Shown here: one piece after another, positions 8,701-15,293 of the stretch
How the letters are laid out: every line of letters starts with the position of its first letter
How positions within the stretch are numbered: the stretch's first letter is position 1
From: JBBQQG01 sp038216175
GTDB taxonomy: Bacteria; Patescibacteriota; Saccharimonadia; Saccharimonadales; OMJO01
DNA length: 28,353 nt
Assembly: GCA_038216175.1 (NCBI GenBank)
Contig: JBBQQG010000012.1
Location: 1 to 28,353 of the forward strand
Direction of reading: 5' to 3'
The notes under the pieces: model-generated
Databases searched by the model: none
Told to the model about the DNA's origin: nothing
What the model saw: only the letters and a program-made list of their open reading frames with translations
Translations under genes and position numbers: made by a program

Positions 8701-9425
8701 GCGAGCAGTTAACGTGGGAACGAGAACTTTTAGGATTATATTTAAGCCAACATCCATTAGAGGCATTCGAAAATCTTCTTGCAGAACAATCAGTTATTAT
8801 AAGTGCTATCAAGCCAGAGCATGATAATACAAGCGTTTCAGTCGGTGGGGCAATAGTCGGCGTACGCGAAATTCTTACTAAAAATGGACAAAAAATGGCA
8901 TTCGTTAAAATAGCCGATCAGTTTACAGACATAGAATTAATTCTTTTCCCGGGAATTTATCAGCAAACTACAGGCATTTGGGAAAGAGATAGGATAGTAC
9001 TGACTAAAGGCAAGGTAAGTGCAAAAGACAGAAACGGCGATTTGTCTGATGAAGTTAAAATCATAGTAGATGATGCAAGGGAGATCACTCATGAACAAGC
9101 AGCTGCTTATCAGTTAACCGGTAAAAAGCCTAAGACGCCTAGACAAAAGAAAAACGCTAATCTAAATAAAGTAGTTAAAAAAGATGACTCTAACTTCGTA
9201 AACAAAAAATTATTTCTGAGGCTAATCAGCAGTGAAGATCAACAAATATTGCTTACTCTTAAGGATGTGATTGATAAAAATAAAGGTGACACGGAAGTAG
9301 TTCTAGTTTTAGGTGAAGAAACGAATAAACAAATAATCAGATTGCCGATGAGAGTAAATATTGAAGCAGATTCACTGTCAGTATTTCAAGATCTTATAGG
9401 TATAACAAACGTTAGACTGAATTAA
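5796..9425 (+). CDS. dnaE: DNA polymerase III alpha subunit (replicative polymerase)
   Basis: DnaE is the catalytic subunit of the replicative polymerase. The order is PHP domain (about 10-290), polymerase core, helix-hairpin-helix region, OB fold (about 1010-1090) and a C-terminal domain after a Lys-rich linker, 1209 residues in all. Palm aspartates are Asp429 and Asp431 in MPDIDID and Asp585 in KIDFLGL, corresponding to E. coli D401, D403 and D555. In the PHP domain all nine expected metal ligands appear present: His16, His18, Asp49, His50, Glu75, His96, Cys146, Asp220, His222. This pattern is typical of proofreading-competent PHP domains and unlike the degenerate E. coli one. The GTG start is chosen from the GGGG ribosome site. 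Its stop codon abuts the convergent next gene with no spacer. Confidence 0.98.
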   Translation: MSKTMDLKSSDYVHLHNHTQYSLLDGLTKIPAMVDYVKASGMEAIAVTDHGTLSGLIEFYKESEEKKIKPILGLEAYVTLNNHSDKDPTKDKSYYHLIILAMNKQGYLNLMQLSTIANLEGFYYKPRIDHELLEKYNEGLIILSGCIGGEIGDSLRQDQYDKAKQTATWYKKVFGDRYYLEVQDHGHKDHPKAWNEQVAVTEKTLKLAKELDIETVLTCDAHYLSANDQDAHEILLCVQTGSFLSDENRMSLKQFDLHVTDPSELIKRWGGENPELILNTRKIADRCDIKIDLGKILIPKFSVPKGETEESYLKKLVYRGLAWRYTDTDEAASNLLTLSEAKKLLPKEVIIRAEFELGVIGKMKFNGYFLIISDFITWGKHQGIVFGPGRGSAAGSIIAYSLMITELDPLKYDLLFERFLNPDRISMPDIDIDIQDSRRDEVIRYCVDKYGDNRVANIVTFGRMAARNAIRDVARVLQVPYSDADRLAKMIPPPIQGRHIPLSKSLQNNKELKDEYNNSEQSQRVFDLAIQLEGTIRSHGVHAAGVVIAPDDIVKFVPLEKAQKGVVATQYSMNPIEDLGLLKIDFLGLSNLTIIKNALRIIHRVYDVEIDINTISLDDKKTFELLQKGDTTGVFQLESAGMKRYLKDLKPTVFNDIIAMVALYRPGPMQWIDDFIARKNGIKKIEYFHPAMEQALKNTYGVIVYQEQVMQISKELAGFSGGQADTLRKGIGKKIPEVLAKLKNEFIEGSINKVGANRKQMETFWKSLEDFAAYCFNKSHAACYAMIAYQTAYLKAHYPEAFMAALMTSDFDNLDRLAIEITECKYMGIEVLPPDVNESFVEFAVVPNSSQIRFGMAAVKNVGTSAVEEILRARLDGTFASLEDFFNRVSVKTVNRKAIESLIKSGAFDRYGDRSLLLHNLDTMMAYASRLQKQTSTGQTDLFGQMIDEIKIIVPQLVLDLPTTVYEQREQLTWERELLGLYLSQHPLEAFENLLAEQSVIISAIKPEHDNTSVSVGGAIVGVREILTKNGQKMAFVKIADQFTDIELILFPGIYQQTTGIWERDRIVLTKGKVSAKDRNGDLSDEVKIIVDDAREITHEQAAAYQLTGKKPKTPRQKKNANLNKVVKKDDSNFVNKKLFLRLISSEDQQILLTLKDVIDKNKGDTEVVLVLGEETNKQIIRLPMRVNIEADSLSVFQDLIGITNVRLN

Positions 9426-10418
9426 TTATTTAATTATTCCCGTCGTACGGTTTAGAACATAAGCGGCCATTATTATAAATACCATAATTGTATCAAAAAG
9501 CGGATGGTGCATAATAAATTTTTCACTGTCTTTTATAATTCGCCTGAAGCTTAAACTATGCCGGATAAGCATTACTAAAATCGCTACAGCGCTTAAAATT
9601 CCTAAAGCAAATCCGATCCAAGGAACTTTGCCTCTGGTAATTGTCTGAACTTTTGATATTTGCTGGCTAGCTGGTTCTATTATAGGCGTTGAAGAATTGA
9701 CTGTCACTGGAGTAGCAACTTTTGCAGGCGTAGTTACCTGAGGTGGAGGTGTTTGTTTTGTTGTTGGCGCAGACGTGACTGGTGATTTTTTAGCTGCTTG
9801 GACGTTTGGCTGCGTAGTATTAGTTCCAAGAACTTGTGGCTGACCATACATGGCTACAACAAGGGTTTCAGGGCCAGACTGGTTGTAGTCATTGCTATTC
9901 GCTATACCGAAGCCAACTTCGTTAAAATTAGGATCTAGTAAGTTGGCTTTATGTGTCGGGCTGTTCATCCATCCGGTTATAGTGTCATCACTGGTAGTAA
10001 AGCCGTACGCTAAGTTTTCGCCAGCTTTAGAATATTTATATCCAACGTTTTGAATAAATATCCAAGGCTCTTGCCCGTCGGGAGTGTTATGAGACCAATA
10101 GTTTCTGGCCACCATATCATTTGCTTTATTCTGGGCTGCTTTTTCAAGCAAACTATTTAAACCAAGAGTAGATTTGCCATTAGAGGTACGCTGTGAATTA
10201 GTGGCTGAAAGCAACCCATCTGTACTCGTATTAGTGGCAAACGCTAATACACCTTTCGGTCTATTGGTACTTATTCTCGGACTACCAAGAACTAACCCAA
10301 CAATTATAATAAGCAGCATTGGCAAATAAGGCCAATAAGGTTTTAAGTATATTTTTGTTTGTTTGTGATGCCTAGATGGTGTATTAGTATGATGCCGTCT
10401 AGGTGTTTTTACGGGCAT
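9426..10418 (-). CDS. CAP/SCP-domain (YkwD-like) membrane-anchored extracytoplasmic protein
   Basis: The protein has 330 residues: a basic His/Arg-rich cytoplasmic head (1-27), a membrane helix (about 28-47), and a CAP domain (about 66-195) with NYWSHNTPDG (His110), AGENLAYG (Glu134) and the WMNSPTHKANLLDPNFNEVGFG block (His156). A Pro/Thr-rich linker (about 200-260) follows, then two more hydrophobic segments (about 266-286 and 305-325). The CAP domain therefore faces outside, tethered to the membrane on both sides. Bacterial CAP proteins are secreted or wall-associated with poorly known functions; a role at the host contact surface is speculative. TAAAAT sits six bases before the ATG, so the start is predicted leaderless. 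It is transcribed toward dnaE, with zero bases between the two genes. Confidence 0.9.
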   Translation of the reverse strand: MPVKTPRRHHTNTPSRHHKQTKIYLKPYWPYLPMLLIIIVGLVLGSPRISTNRPKGVLAFATNTSTDGLLSATNSQRTSNGKSTLGLNSLLEKAAQNKANDMVARNYWSHNTPDGQEPWIFIQNVGYKYSKAGENLAYGFTTSDDTITGWMNSPTHKANLLDPNFNEVGFGIANSNDYNQSGPETLVVAMYGQPQVLGTNTTQPNVQAAKKSPVTSAPTTKQTPPPQVTTPAKVATPVTVNSSTPIIEPASQQISKVQTITRGKVPWIGFALGILSAVAILVMLIRHSLSFRRIIKDSEKFIMHHPLFDTIMVFIIMAAYVLNRTTGIIK

Positions 10419-10424
10419 AGCAAT

Positions 10425-10433
10425 ATTTTAACA
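10425..10433 (-). promoter_or_regulatory. Extended -10 of the CAP-protein gene (leaderless)
   Basis: On the minus strand TGT followed by TAAAAT ends six bases before the ATG at 10418. It lies in the 30-base gap after the methyltransferase gene, so the CAP gene probably has its own transcript in addition to any read-through. Confidence 0.55.
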
Positions 10434-10448
10434 CGCTTATGCCACGAT

Positions 10449-10946
10449 TTAGAAAAAACTACAATGATACATTGCCATAGTTGCAGCTTCAATAACGTTA
10501 AATGATTCTTTTTTCCCCTTCATTGGTATTTCTAATATTATATCGCAATCGTCTAATTCTGAATTTAATAAACCGGTTGCTTCGTTACCTAGTAAGATTG
10601 CAATTTTATTAGGTGAGTTAAATTCTATAAGATTTTCTGATTTTTTATTTTGTTCAAGTCCGGCAAGTAAGTAGCCACTTGTTTTTAATTTAATAATCAG
10701 TGAATCTAAATTTATTTCGGATGACCATGAGATAAAATTTTCTGATCCTAGAGATACTTTAGTAATTTGTTTATTAATTTTATTAACAATATGTGGCATT
10801 CGACTGTCGTTTTTCATTTTAGGATATGGTGTATAGCCAGAAAAATAAATGTGACTAACACCTAAACCTTCAGCAGTTCTAAGAAGTGACCCGACGTTGA
10901 AGCAGCTTCTAATGTTATATGCGATTATTACGATTTCACGATTCAT
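10449..10946 (-). CDS. SpoU/TrmH-family RNA 2'-O-methyltransferase
   Basis: This is a SPOUT-fold methyltransferase that would move a methyl group from S-adenosylmethionine to a ribose 2'-OH in tRNA or rRNA. All three SpoU motifs are present in 165 residues: motif 1 NIRSCFNVGSLLRTAEGLGV near the N-terminus, motif 2 ILLGNEATGL, and motif 3 IPMKGKKESFNVIEAATMAMYH at the C-terminus, which forms the knotted cofactor site. Motif 3 has Phe where Leu is usual. It is a bare catalytic domain without the N-terminal RNA-binding extension of RlmB or TrmH, so the substrate cannot be assigned. It diverges from the PilB-like gene, with both promoters in a 59-base gap. Confidence 0.92.
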   Translation of the reverse strand: MNREIVIIAYNIRSCFNVGSLLRTAEGLGVSHIYFSGYTPYPKMKNDSRMPHIVNKINKQITKVSLGSENFISWSSEINLDSLIIKLKTSGYLLAGLEQNKKSENLIEFNSPNKIAILLGNEATGLLNSELDDCDIILEIPMKGKKESFNVIEAATMAMYHCSFF

Positions 10947-10952
10947 ATCACG

Positions 10953-10996
10953 ATAGTAACAGAATGCTGCGTAACTTGGATGCTTATGGTTATAAT
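10953..10996. promoter_or_regulatory. Divergent promoters for the methyltransferase and PilB-like genes
   Basis: On the minus strand TGT-TACTAT (10961-10953) is an extended -10 six bases from the methyltransferase ATG at 10946. On the plus strand TATAAT (10991-10996) lies nine bases from ATG 11006, giving a predicted leader of 2-3 bases. No -35 element is convincing on either strand. The position of the plus -10 rules against the longer PilB-like reading frame that starts at 10919. Confidence 0.55.
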
Positions 10997-11005
10997 AGAG
11001 TTAAT

Positions 11006-12610
11006 ATGTCTCAAGATGCCAGATCAGACGAAGAATTAGCAACCCAACGGCGTGCCAGAATCTTAAATATACAGTATTTAGATGTTTCAAAGACTGTGAA
11101 TAAACCGCTTTATAAAGAATTATTGTCAATTCAAGAACTGTATAATTTGAAAGTCATACCGGTATTCGCTGATCAACACAATATAAGTTTTGGAATCACC
11201 AATACAACGTCGCATCAAACTATGGATGATCTTAGAAATAGGTTCCAAGATCAAAGAATAGTTTTTGGATTAATATCTGATGCTGGCTACCGGGATTATA
11301 TGAAGCTATATGATCCTCCAAAAGAGGTAATCTATAAAGACATTGCACTTAATCAAGCCGGTACAGAAGATTTAATTACTTCAATATCTACTATCTTAGA
11401 CCAAGTAAGGGCTGACGATATGCTTGCCTATCTAGTTCAACAGGCACACCGTTTGAATGCTTCAGATATACATATGGAGAATCAGCCGGATTATGTCAGG
11501 ATACGATTTAGAATTGATGGTGTTCTCCATCCAATCGCACGACTTACACCGGAGAAATACCGAGTTCTCATAGCTGCAGTAGCAAGTGCCGGAAATGTTT
11601 CTACATCGTCAATGGAACCACAACAGGGTCATATTGCATCGAGCGTTGAAATGGCTGACGGAACAAGTGTAGATGTAAATGTCAGACTTGAAACTATTCC
11701 TACTATAAACGGAATGGATATTGTAATGCGATTATTTAACATGGACCAAGGCATGTATACGTTGGATCGTCTTGGACTTACAGAAAAAGAACGAGCCGTA
11801 GTCGACGACATTATTTCACGTCCAAGCGGTTTGGTATTGGTTGTCGGTCCTACTGGATCAGGAAAAACTACTACGCTATATTCAATGTTAAATAACTTAA
11901 ACAGCGAAGAAAGAAAAATTATAACAATCGAAGATCCTGTTGAGTATCAATTTGCCGGAATTACTCAAATTTCTGTAACTACGCAAAATGCTGGGCAGAC
12001 TAGTTTTGCCGATAAATTACGTGCTGTCTTACGATTAGATCCAGATATTGTCATGATAGGTGAAATTAGAGATAACGATACAGCTAAAACTGCACTTCAG
12101 GCGTCTTTGACCGGACATTTGGTACTTTCTACTTTTCACGCATCTTCGGCTTCGGCAGCTCTTACTAGAATGATGGACGTTATTGGGACAAATCCACTTT
12201 TTGTATCTGCAATTCGATTAGTAATGGCACAACGGCTAGTGCGCAGACTAGACGACGCTACAAAGCAGGAATACCACCCTGAAGAGATGATTTTAAAAAG
12301 AGTAAAACAGGTTATTGATACACTGCCAGAAGGTATTGAGCGACCTGATCTAACCAATATAAAATTTTTTGTTCCAGGAAAATCTGAACTTAATCCGTTT
12401 GGTTTTAACGGTCAAGTCGCGATTCGTGAGCAGTTTATAATGACTGGTGAAATTAGAAACCTACTTGAGCATGCTCAGAAGACTATGTCGGCAGACGATA
12501 TTGAAGCCTCGGCTATTGCCAGTGGAATGACTACAATGCTTCAAGATGGAATAATAAAAGCCTGCCAGGGTCTTACGACGTTAGAAGAAATATTCAGAGT
12601 AGTTGGCTAA
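11006..12610 (+). CDS. GspE/PilB-type secretion ATPase (type IV pilus extension motor), zinc motif absent
   Basis: This hexameric motor ATPase of the PilB/GspE/TadA superfamily powers pilus or pseudopilus assembly at the cytoplasmic face of the membrane. Of 534 residues, the N-terminal ~140 form a variable T2SSE-N-like domain. Next come HRLNASDIHMENQPDYVRIRFRIDG, Walker A GPTGSGKT (281-288), the Asp box IITIEDPVEYQF, Walker B DPDIVMIGEIRD (from 345), the His box LVLSTFHASSA and QRLVRRL. The tetracysteine zinc module normally found after QRLVR is missing: that region has no cysteine. The ATG at 11006 is preferred over 10919, which would cross the divergent promoter. No other pil genes are in view. 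Whether it is PilB or GspE cannot be settled here. Confidence 0.93.
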   Translation: MSQDARSDEELATQRRARILNIQYLDVSKTVNKPLYKELLSIQELYNLKVIPVFADQHNISFGITNTTSHQTMDDLRNRFQDQRIVFGLISDAGYRDYMKLYDPPKEVIYKDIALNQAGTEDLITSISTILDQVRADDMLAYLVQQAHRLNASDIHMENQPDYVRIRFRIDGVLHPIARLTPEKYRVLIAAVASAGNVSTSSMEPQQGHIASSVEMADGTSVDVNVRLETIPTINGMDIVMRLFNMDQGMYTLDRLGLTEKERAVVDDIISRPSGLVLVVGPTGSGKTTTLYSMLNNLNSEERKIITIEDPVEYQFAGITQISVTTQNAGQTSFADKLRAVLRLDPDIVMIGEIRDNDTAKTALQASLTGHLVLSTFHASSASAALTRMMDVIGTNPLFVSAIRLVMAQRLVRRLDDATKQEYHPEEMILKRVKQVIDTLPEGIERPDLTNIKFFVPGKSELNPFGFNGQVAIREQFIMTGEIRNLLEHAQKTMSADDIEASAIASGMTTMLQDGIIKACQGLTTLEEIFRVVG

Positions 12611-12674
12611 TTAATATAAATTAGTTAAAATTAGACTTCAGTTAACTTAGATGAAATAGTAGGCATTAGTTTTT

Positions 12675-12935
12675 ATGGAGTCGGATACTGAATATGAGTG
12701 GATGGATGACGCCAGCTGTAGGGGTAGTACTGAGCTATTTTTTGGTCCGCCGCATGAAAAACTTGCTGCTAAACAAGATAGAGAGCAGGCTGCTAAGAAA
12801 GTTTGCGAGACTTGCGTATGTATTGAAGAATGTTTAGATTATGCTGTTAAAAATAAATTTAGAGATGGTGTATACGGCGGTCTCGACGAAACAGAGCTAA
12901 GAAGGCTTATAAGAAATGATGGTAAAAAGAAATAA
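12675..12935 (+). CDS. WhiB-like (Wbl) iron-sulfur regulator
   Basis: This 86-residue protein carries the Wbl signature: Cys15 in DDASCRG, then Cys44-x2-Cys47-x5-Cys53, the four ligands of a [4Fe-4S] cluster, followed by DGVYGGLDETELRRL and a basic tail. The family turn is normally G-V/I-W-G-G; here Tyr replaces Trp. There is an extra Cys at 49. Wbl proteins bind the primary sigma factor and DNA and respond to redox, O2 or NO. They are best known from Actinobacteria and their phages, so one in a probable Saccharibacterium is notable. No Shine-Dalgarno is visible. It follows the PilB-like gene by 64 bases on the same strand and converges on the malic enzyme gene four bases away. Confidence 0.93.
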   Translation: MESDTEYEWMDDASCRGSTELFFGPPHEKLAAKQDREQAAKKVCETCVCIEECLDYAVKNKFRDGVYGGLDETELRRLIRNDGKKK

Positions 12936-12939
12936 AAAT

Positions 12940-14070
12940 CTATTTAATTACTTTAGCAATTGCAGGGACTAGCCGTTTATCAAGTACACTGGGAATTATT
13001 TCTTCTGCTGTCGGATGTTCTATTAGTCCAGCAATAACTTCAGCGGCAGCTATTTTATGTTCATCGGTAATTTTTTGTACTTCATTATCTAGTGCTCCCC
13101 TAAAAATCCCTGGAAAAGCTAGAACGTTATTAATCTGATTTGGAAAATCGCTTCTTCCGGTAGCCACTATTAAAGCTCCAGCATTTTTTGCTTCATCGGG
13201 CATTATTTCAGGTATCGGGTTTGCCATAGCAAATATTATCGGACGATCGGCCATCGTTTTTATATCGCTTGCTGTCAATAAGTCGCCCCGACTAAGCCCG
13301 ATAAAAATATTAGAACCTTTAATTGCATCTTTTAATGAGCCCGTAACAGATTGATTGCTGAAACTTAATAATAACTTTTTTTCTGTATTTAGATCAGTTC
13401 TAGTACTGTTGATAATCCCTTTGCTATCAACTGCAATTATCTCAGGCTTAGCATATTCGTAAATAAGTTTAGCAACTGCTACGCCAGCTGCCCCCGCCCC
13501 GACGATTGTAATTTTCATGTCTGATAATTTTTCACCCGATACTTTCATCGCGTTAATAAGAGCTGATAGTACAACTACAGCTGTACCGTGTTGATCGTCG
13601 TGCATAACCGGTATGTCTAGTTCGTTTTTTAATCTTTCTTCAATTTCAAAACATTTTGGTGCGGCAATATCTTCGAGATTTATCGCTCCGAAACTGGGCG
13701 CGATTGCTTTTACTACATTTATTATTTCATCGGTGCTGTGAACGTTTAGAACAATTGGAACAGCGTCAATATTTGCGAATTCCTTAAATATCATGGCTTT
13801 TCCTTCCATAACAGGCATTGCTCCATATGGACCTAAATCGCCCAAACCTAAAACAGCAGTACCATCGCTTATTACTGCAAGATTATTGTTAATCCAAGAA
13901 TAAGGTTTAAGCGCTTCGCGTCCACCTGATGCCTCAGTCGCAACACCGCCCATGCCTGGTGTGTAGTACAGACTTAATTTTTCTCTAGTATCAAGATGAT
14001 CTCTTGCTATAGTGCTTATTTTGCCTTTTTTTAATCGGTGCAATTTTTTTGATTCTTCATATATATCCAT
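12940..14070 (-). CDS. NAD(P)-dependent malic enzyme (oxaloacetate-decarboxylating)
   Basis: The enzyme oxidatively decarboxylates malate to pyruvate and CO2, yielding NAD(P)H. It is a short bacterial-type malic enzyme of 376 residues. It shows LYYTPGMGGVA (catalytic Tyr), GDLGPYGAMPVMEGKAMIFK (catalytic Lys), a LEDIAAPKCFEIE metal-site motif, MHDDQHGTAVV, a Rossmann GAGAAGVAVAKL loop with Asp at the end of the next strand (AVDSKG), and GRSDFPNQINNVLAFPGIFRGAL. ATG 14070 is preferred over ATG 14097 because TACAAT (14083-14078) lies between them, seven bases before 14070, predicting a leaderless start; the protein then begins MDIYEESKKLH, as in relatives. It converges on the WhiB-like gene. 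Confidence 0.95.
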   Translation of the reverse strand: MDIYEESKKLHRLKKGKISTIARDHLDTREKLSLYYTPGMGGVATEASGGREALKPYSWINNNLAVISDGTAVLGLGDLGPYGAMPVMEGKAMIFKEFANIDAVPIVLNVHSTDEIINVVKAIAPSFGAINLEDIAAPKCFEIEERLKNELDIPVMHDDQHGTAVVVLSALINAMKVSGEKLSDMKITIVGAGAAGVAVAKLIYEYAKPEIIAVDSKGIINSTRTDLNTEKKLLLSFSNQSVTGSLKDAIKGSNIFIGLSRGDLLTASDIKTMADRPIIFAMANPIPEIMPDEAKNAGALIVATGRSDFPNQINNVLAFPGIFRGALDNEVQKITDEHKIAAAEVIAGLIEHPTAEEIIPSVLDKRLVPAIAKVIK

Positions 14071-14077
14071 AACGTTT

Positions 14078-14083
14078 ATTGTA
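14078..14083 (-). promoter_or_regulatory. -10 of the malic enzyme gene (decides its start)
   Basis: TACAAT on the minus strand ends seven bases before ATG 14070. The alternative upstream ATG at 14097 would not be on a transcript that begins here. The -35 is unclear. Confidence 0.5.
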
Positions 14084-14126
14084 TGCTTTTTTAACATCTA
14101 AGACAGTTTCAATATCACAACAGATA

Positions 14127-14135
14127 TGGTATTAT
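14127..14135 (+). promoter_or_regulatory. Extended -10 promoter of rplS
   Basis: TGG-TATTAT is identical to the extended -10 of clpC. The predicted start near 14142 leaves a leader of about 30 bases with an AAGG (14159-14162) before ATG 14172. It is divergent from the malic enzyme promoter 44 bases away. Confidence 0.5.
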
Positions 14136-14171
14136 TGACGAAAGAAGTTAAATCGTGTAAGGTTTATTGTT

Positions 14172-14711
14172 ATGCAATCGGTAATTCAGAAAATCGAAGA
14201 CAAGTATAAGAAAAAGCAAGTCGTAGATGTACGTTCTGGCGATACTGTTAAGGTTCATCAGAAAATACGTGAAGGTAGCAAAGAAAGAGTACAGATATTT
14301 CAGGGTCTTGTAATTAGAACTGACCGCAAAAGCAGTCATACTAGTCGAATTACCGTTAGAAGAGTTGCTTCCGGAGTTGGTGTAGAAAAAAGTTTCTTAA
14401 TGCACAGCCCGCTAATTTTAAAAGTAGAAGTTACGAAAAGAAGTAAAGTCCGGAGAAACTATCTTAGCTACATGCGTAAATTAACTGGAAAATCGGCAAG
14501 ACTTACTGGTGTTGGCTTTGACAGTGCAGCCGTAAATACTATACACGACGAGCATGCTGAAGCTGAGGAAGAGTCGCTTAAAGAAAAAGTTGCTGCTGAG
14601 GCAGAAGCAAAAGTAGCTGCCGAGGCAGAAGTAAAATCTAAAGAAGATGCAAAAGTAGAAGCAGCGCTAGCAAACCGTAAAAGTGAAAACGCAACCGATA
14701 AAGATAAGTAG
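14172..14711 (+). CDS. rplS: 50S ribosomal protein L19 (bL19) with a charged C-terminal extension
   Basis: bL19 sits at the 30S-50S interface of the ribosome. Residues 1 to ~112 hold the whole family core: VRSGDTVKVHQKIREGSKERVQIFQGLVI, then RITVRRVASGVGVEKSFLMHSPLI and KVRRNYLSYMRKLTGKSARL. The usual protein is about 115 residues; this one has 179. The extra ~65 residues are Ala/Glu/Lys-rich, predicted helical or disordered, and include a tandem repeat VAAEAEAK/VAAEAEVK. The start is supported by AAGG upstream and by alignment of the N-terminus to the family. trmD and rimM, its frequent neighbours, are absent; rnhB follows after 27 bases, an association common in other bacteria. Confidence 0.97.
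   Translation: MQSVIQKIEDKYKKKQVVDVRSGDTVKVHQKIREGSKERVQIFQGLVIRTDRKSSHTSRITVRRVASGVGVEKSFLMHSPLILKVEVTKRSKVRRNYLSYMRKLTGKSARLTGVGFDSAAVNTIHDEHAEAEEESLKEKVAAEAEAKVAAEAEVKSKEDAKVEAALANRKSENATDKDK
14589..14636 (+). repeat. Two tandem 24-base units inside rplS
   Basis: Units 14589-14612 and 14613-14636 differ at only four positions and encode VAAEAEAK and VAAEAEVK in the C-terminal extension of L19. This looks like a recent in-frame duplication and a site where repeat number could vary between strains. Confidence 0.8.
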
Positions 14712-14722
14712 CTAGTCTCATC

Positions 14723-14728
14723 TATAAT
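14723..14728 (+). promoter_or_regulatory. Possible internal -10 for rnhB
   Basis: TATAAT ends ten bases before the rnhB ATG at 14739, predicting a leader of about four bases. It lies in the 27-base gap after rplS. No Shine-Dalgarno precedes rnhB, which favours a nearly leaderless start over translation from the rplS transcript alone. Confidence 0.45.
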
Positions 14729-14738
14729 AGTTAACTAT

Positions 14739-15293
14739 ATGAGTATTATAGTTGGGGTAGACGAAGTTGGCCGCGGATGCTGGGCTGGACCTTTGGTCGC
14801 AGGTGCGGTCAAATTTAACTTTCCTATTTCTGGATTGAAAGATTCGAAAAAATTAACTAAAAATTCCAGAAATATTTTAAATACTTTAATTAAATCCAAT
14901 GCAACTTTTGGTATTGGTTGGGTTGGTCCAAAAACTATCGATGAACATGGGCTTAATCAGGCTGTTAAATTAGCAATGTTATTGGCAATTCGCCAATTGG
15001 ATGTTTCTAAAAATGAAATTATAGTAGACGGAAATATTAATTATTTAAGCGATATTAAAAACTCCCGCGCGATAATAAAAGCTGATGATATCATTGACGA
15101 AGTAAGTGCGGCGAGCATAATTGCTAAAGTTGCAAGAGATAAGTATATGGAAAAAATGTCTAAAATTTATCCGAATTATGGTTTTGAAAAGAACGTTGGC
15201 TATGGAACTAAATTACACCAAGAAATGTTACTTTTGCACGGCATTTGTCAGATACACAGACGGTCGTTTAAGCCTATTAAATCTTTTATATGA
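14739..15293 (+). CDS. rnhB: Ribonuclease HII
   Basis: RNase HII cuts the RNA strand of RNA-DNA hybrids, including single ribonucleotides left in DNA. The 184 residues contain IVGVDEVGRGCWAGPLVAGA with catalytic Asp8 and Glu9, EIIVDGN with Asp97, and KADDIIDEVSAASIIAKVARDKYM with the fourth acidic residue at Asp116/117. The C-terminal NYGFEKNVGYGTKLH and HRRSFKPI are family motifs. The usual GRGPLAGP is GRGCWAGP here. It ends in TGA and overlaps the convergent aminopeptidase gene by eight bases. Confidence 0.97.
   Translation: MSIIVGVDEVGRGCWAGPLVAGAVKFNFPISGLKDSKKLTKNSRNILNTLIKSNATFGIGWVGPKTIDEHGLNQAVKLAMLLAIRQLDVSKNEIIVDGNINYLSDIKNSRAIIKADDIIDEVSAASIIAKVARDKYMEKMSKIYPNYGFEKNVGYGTKLHQEMLLLHGICQIHRRSFKPIKSFI

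Noticed and set aside
10919..11005. N-terminal extension of the PilB-like protein from ATG 10919
   Set aside because: It would overlap the divergent methyltransferase start and both promoters; the -10 at 10991 places transcription after it.
14135..14163. TTGACG with TAAGGT 17 bases downstream as an alternative rplS promoter
   Set aside because: The -10 match is poor and it overlaps the probable ribosome site; the TGG-TATTAT element is better.
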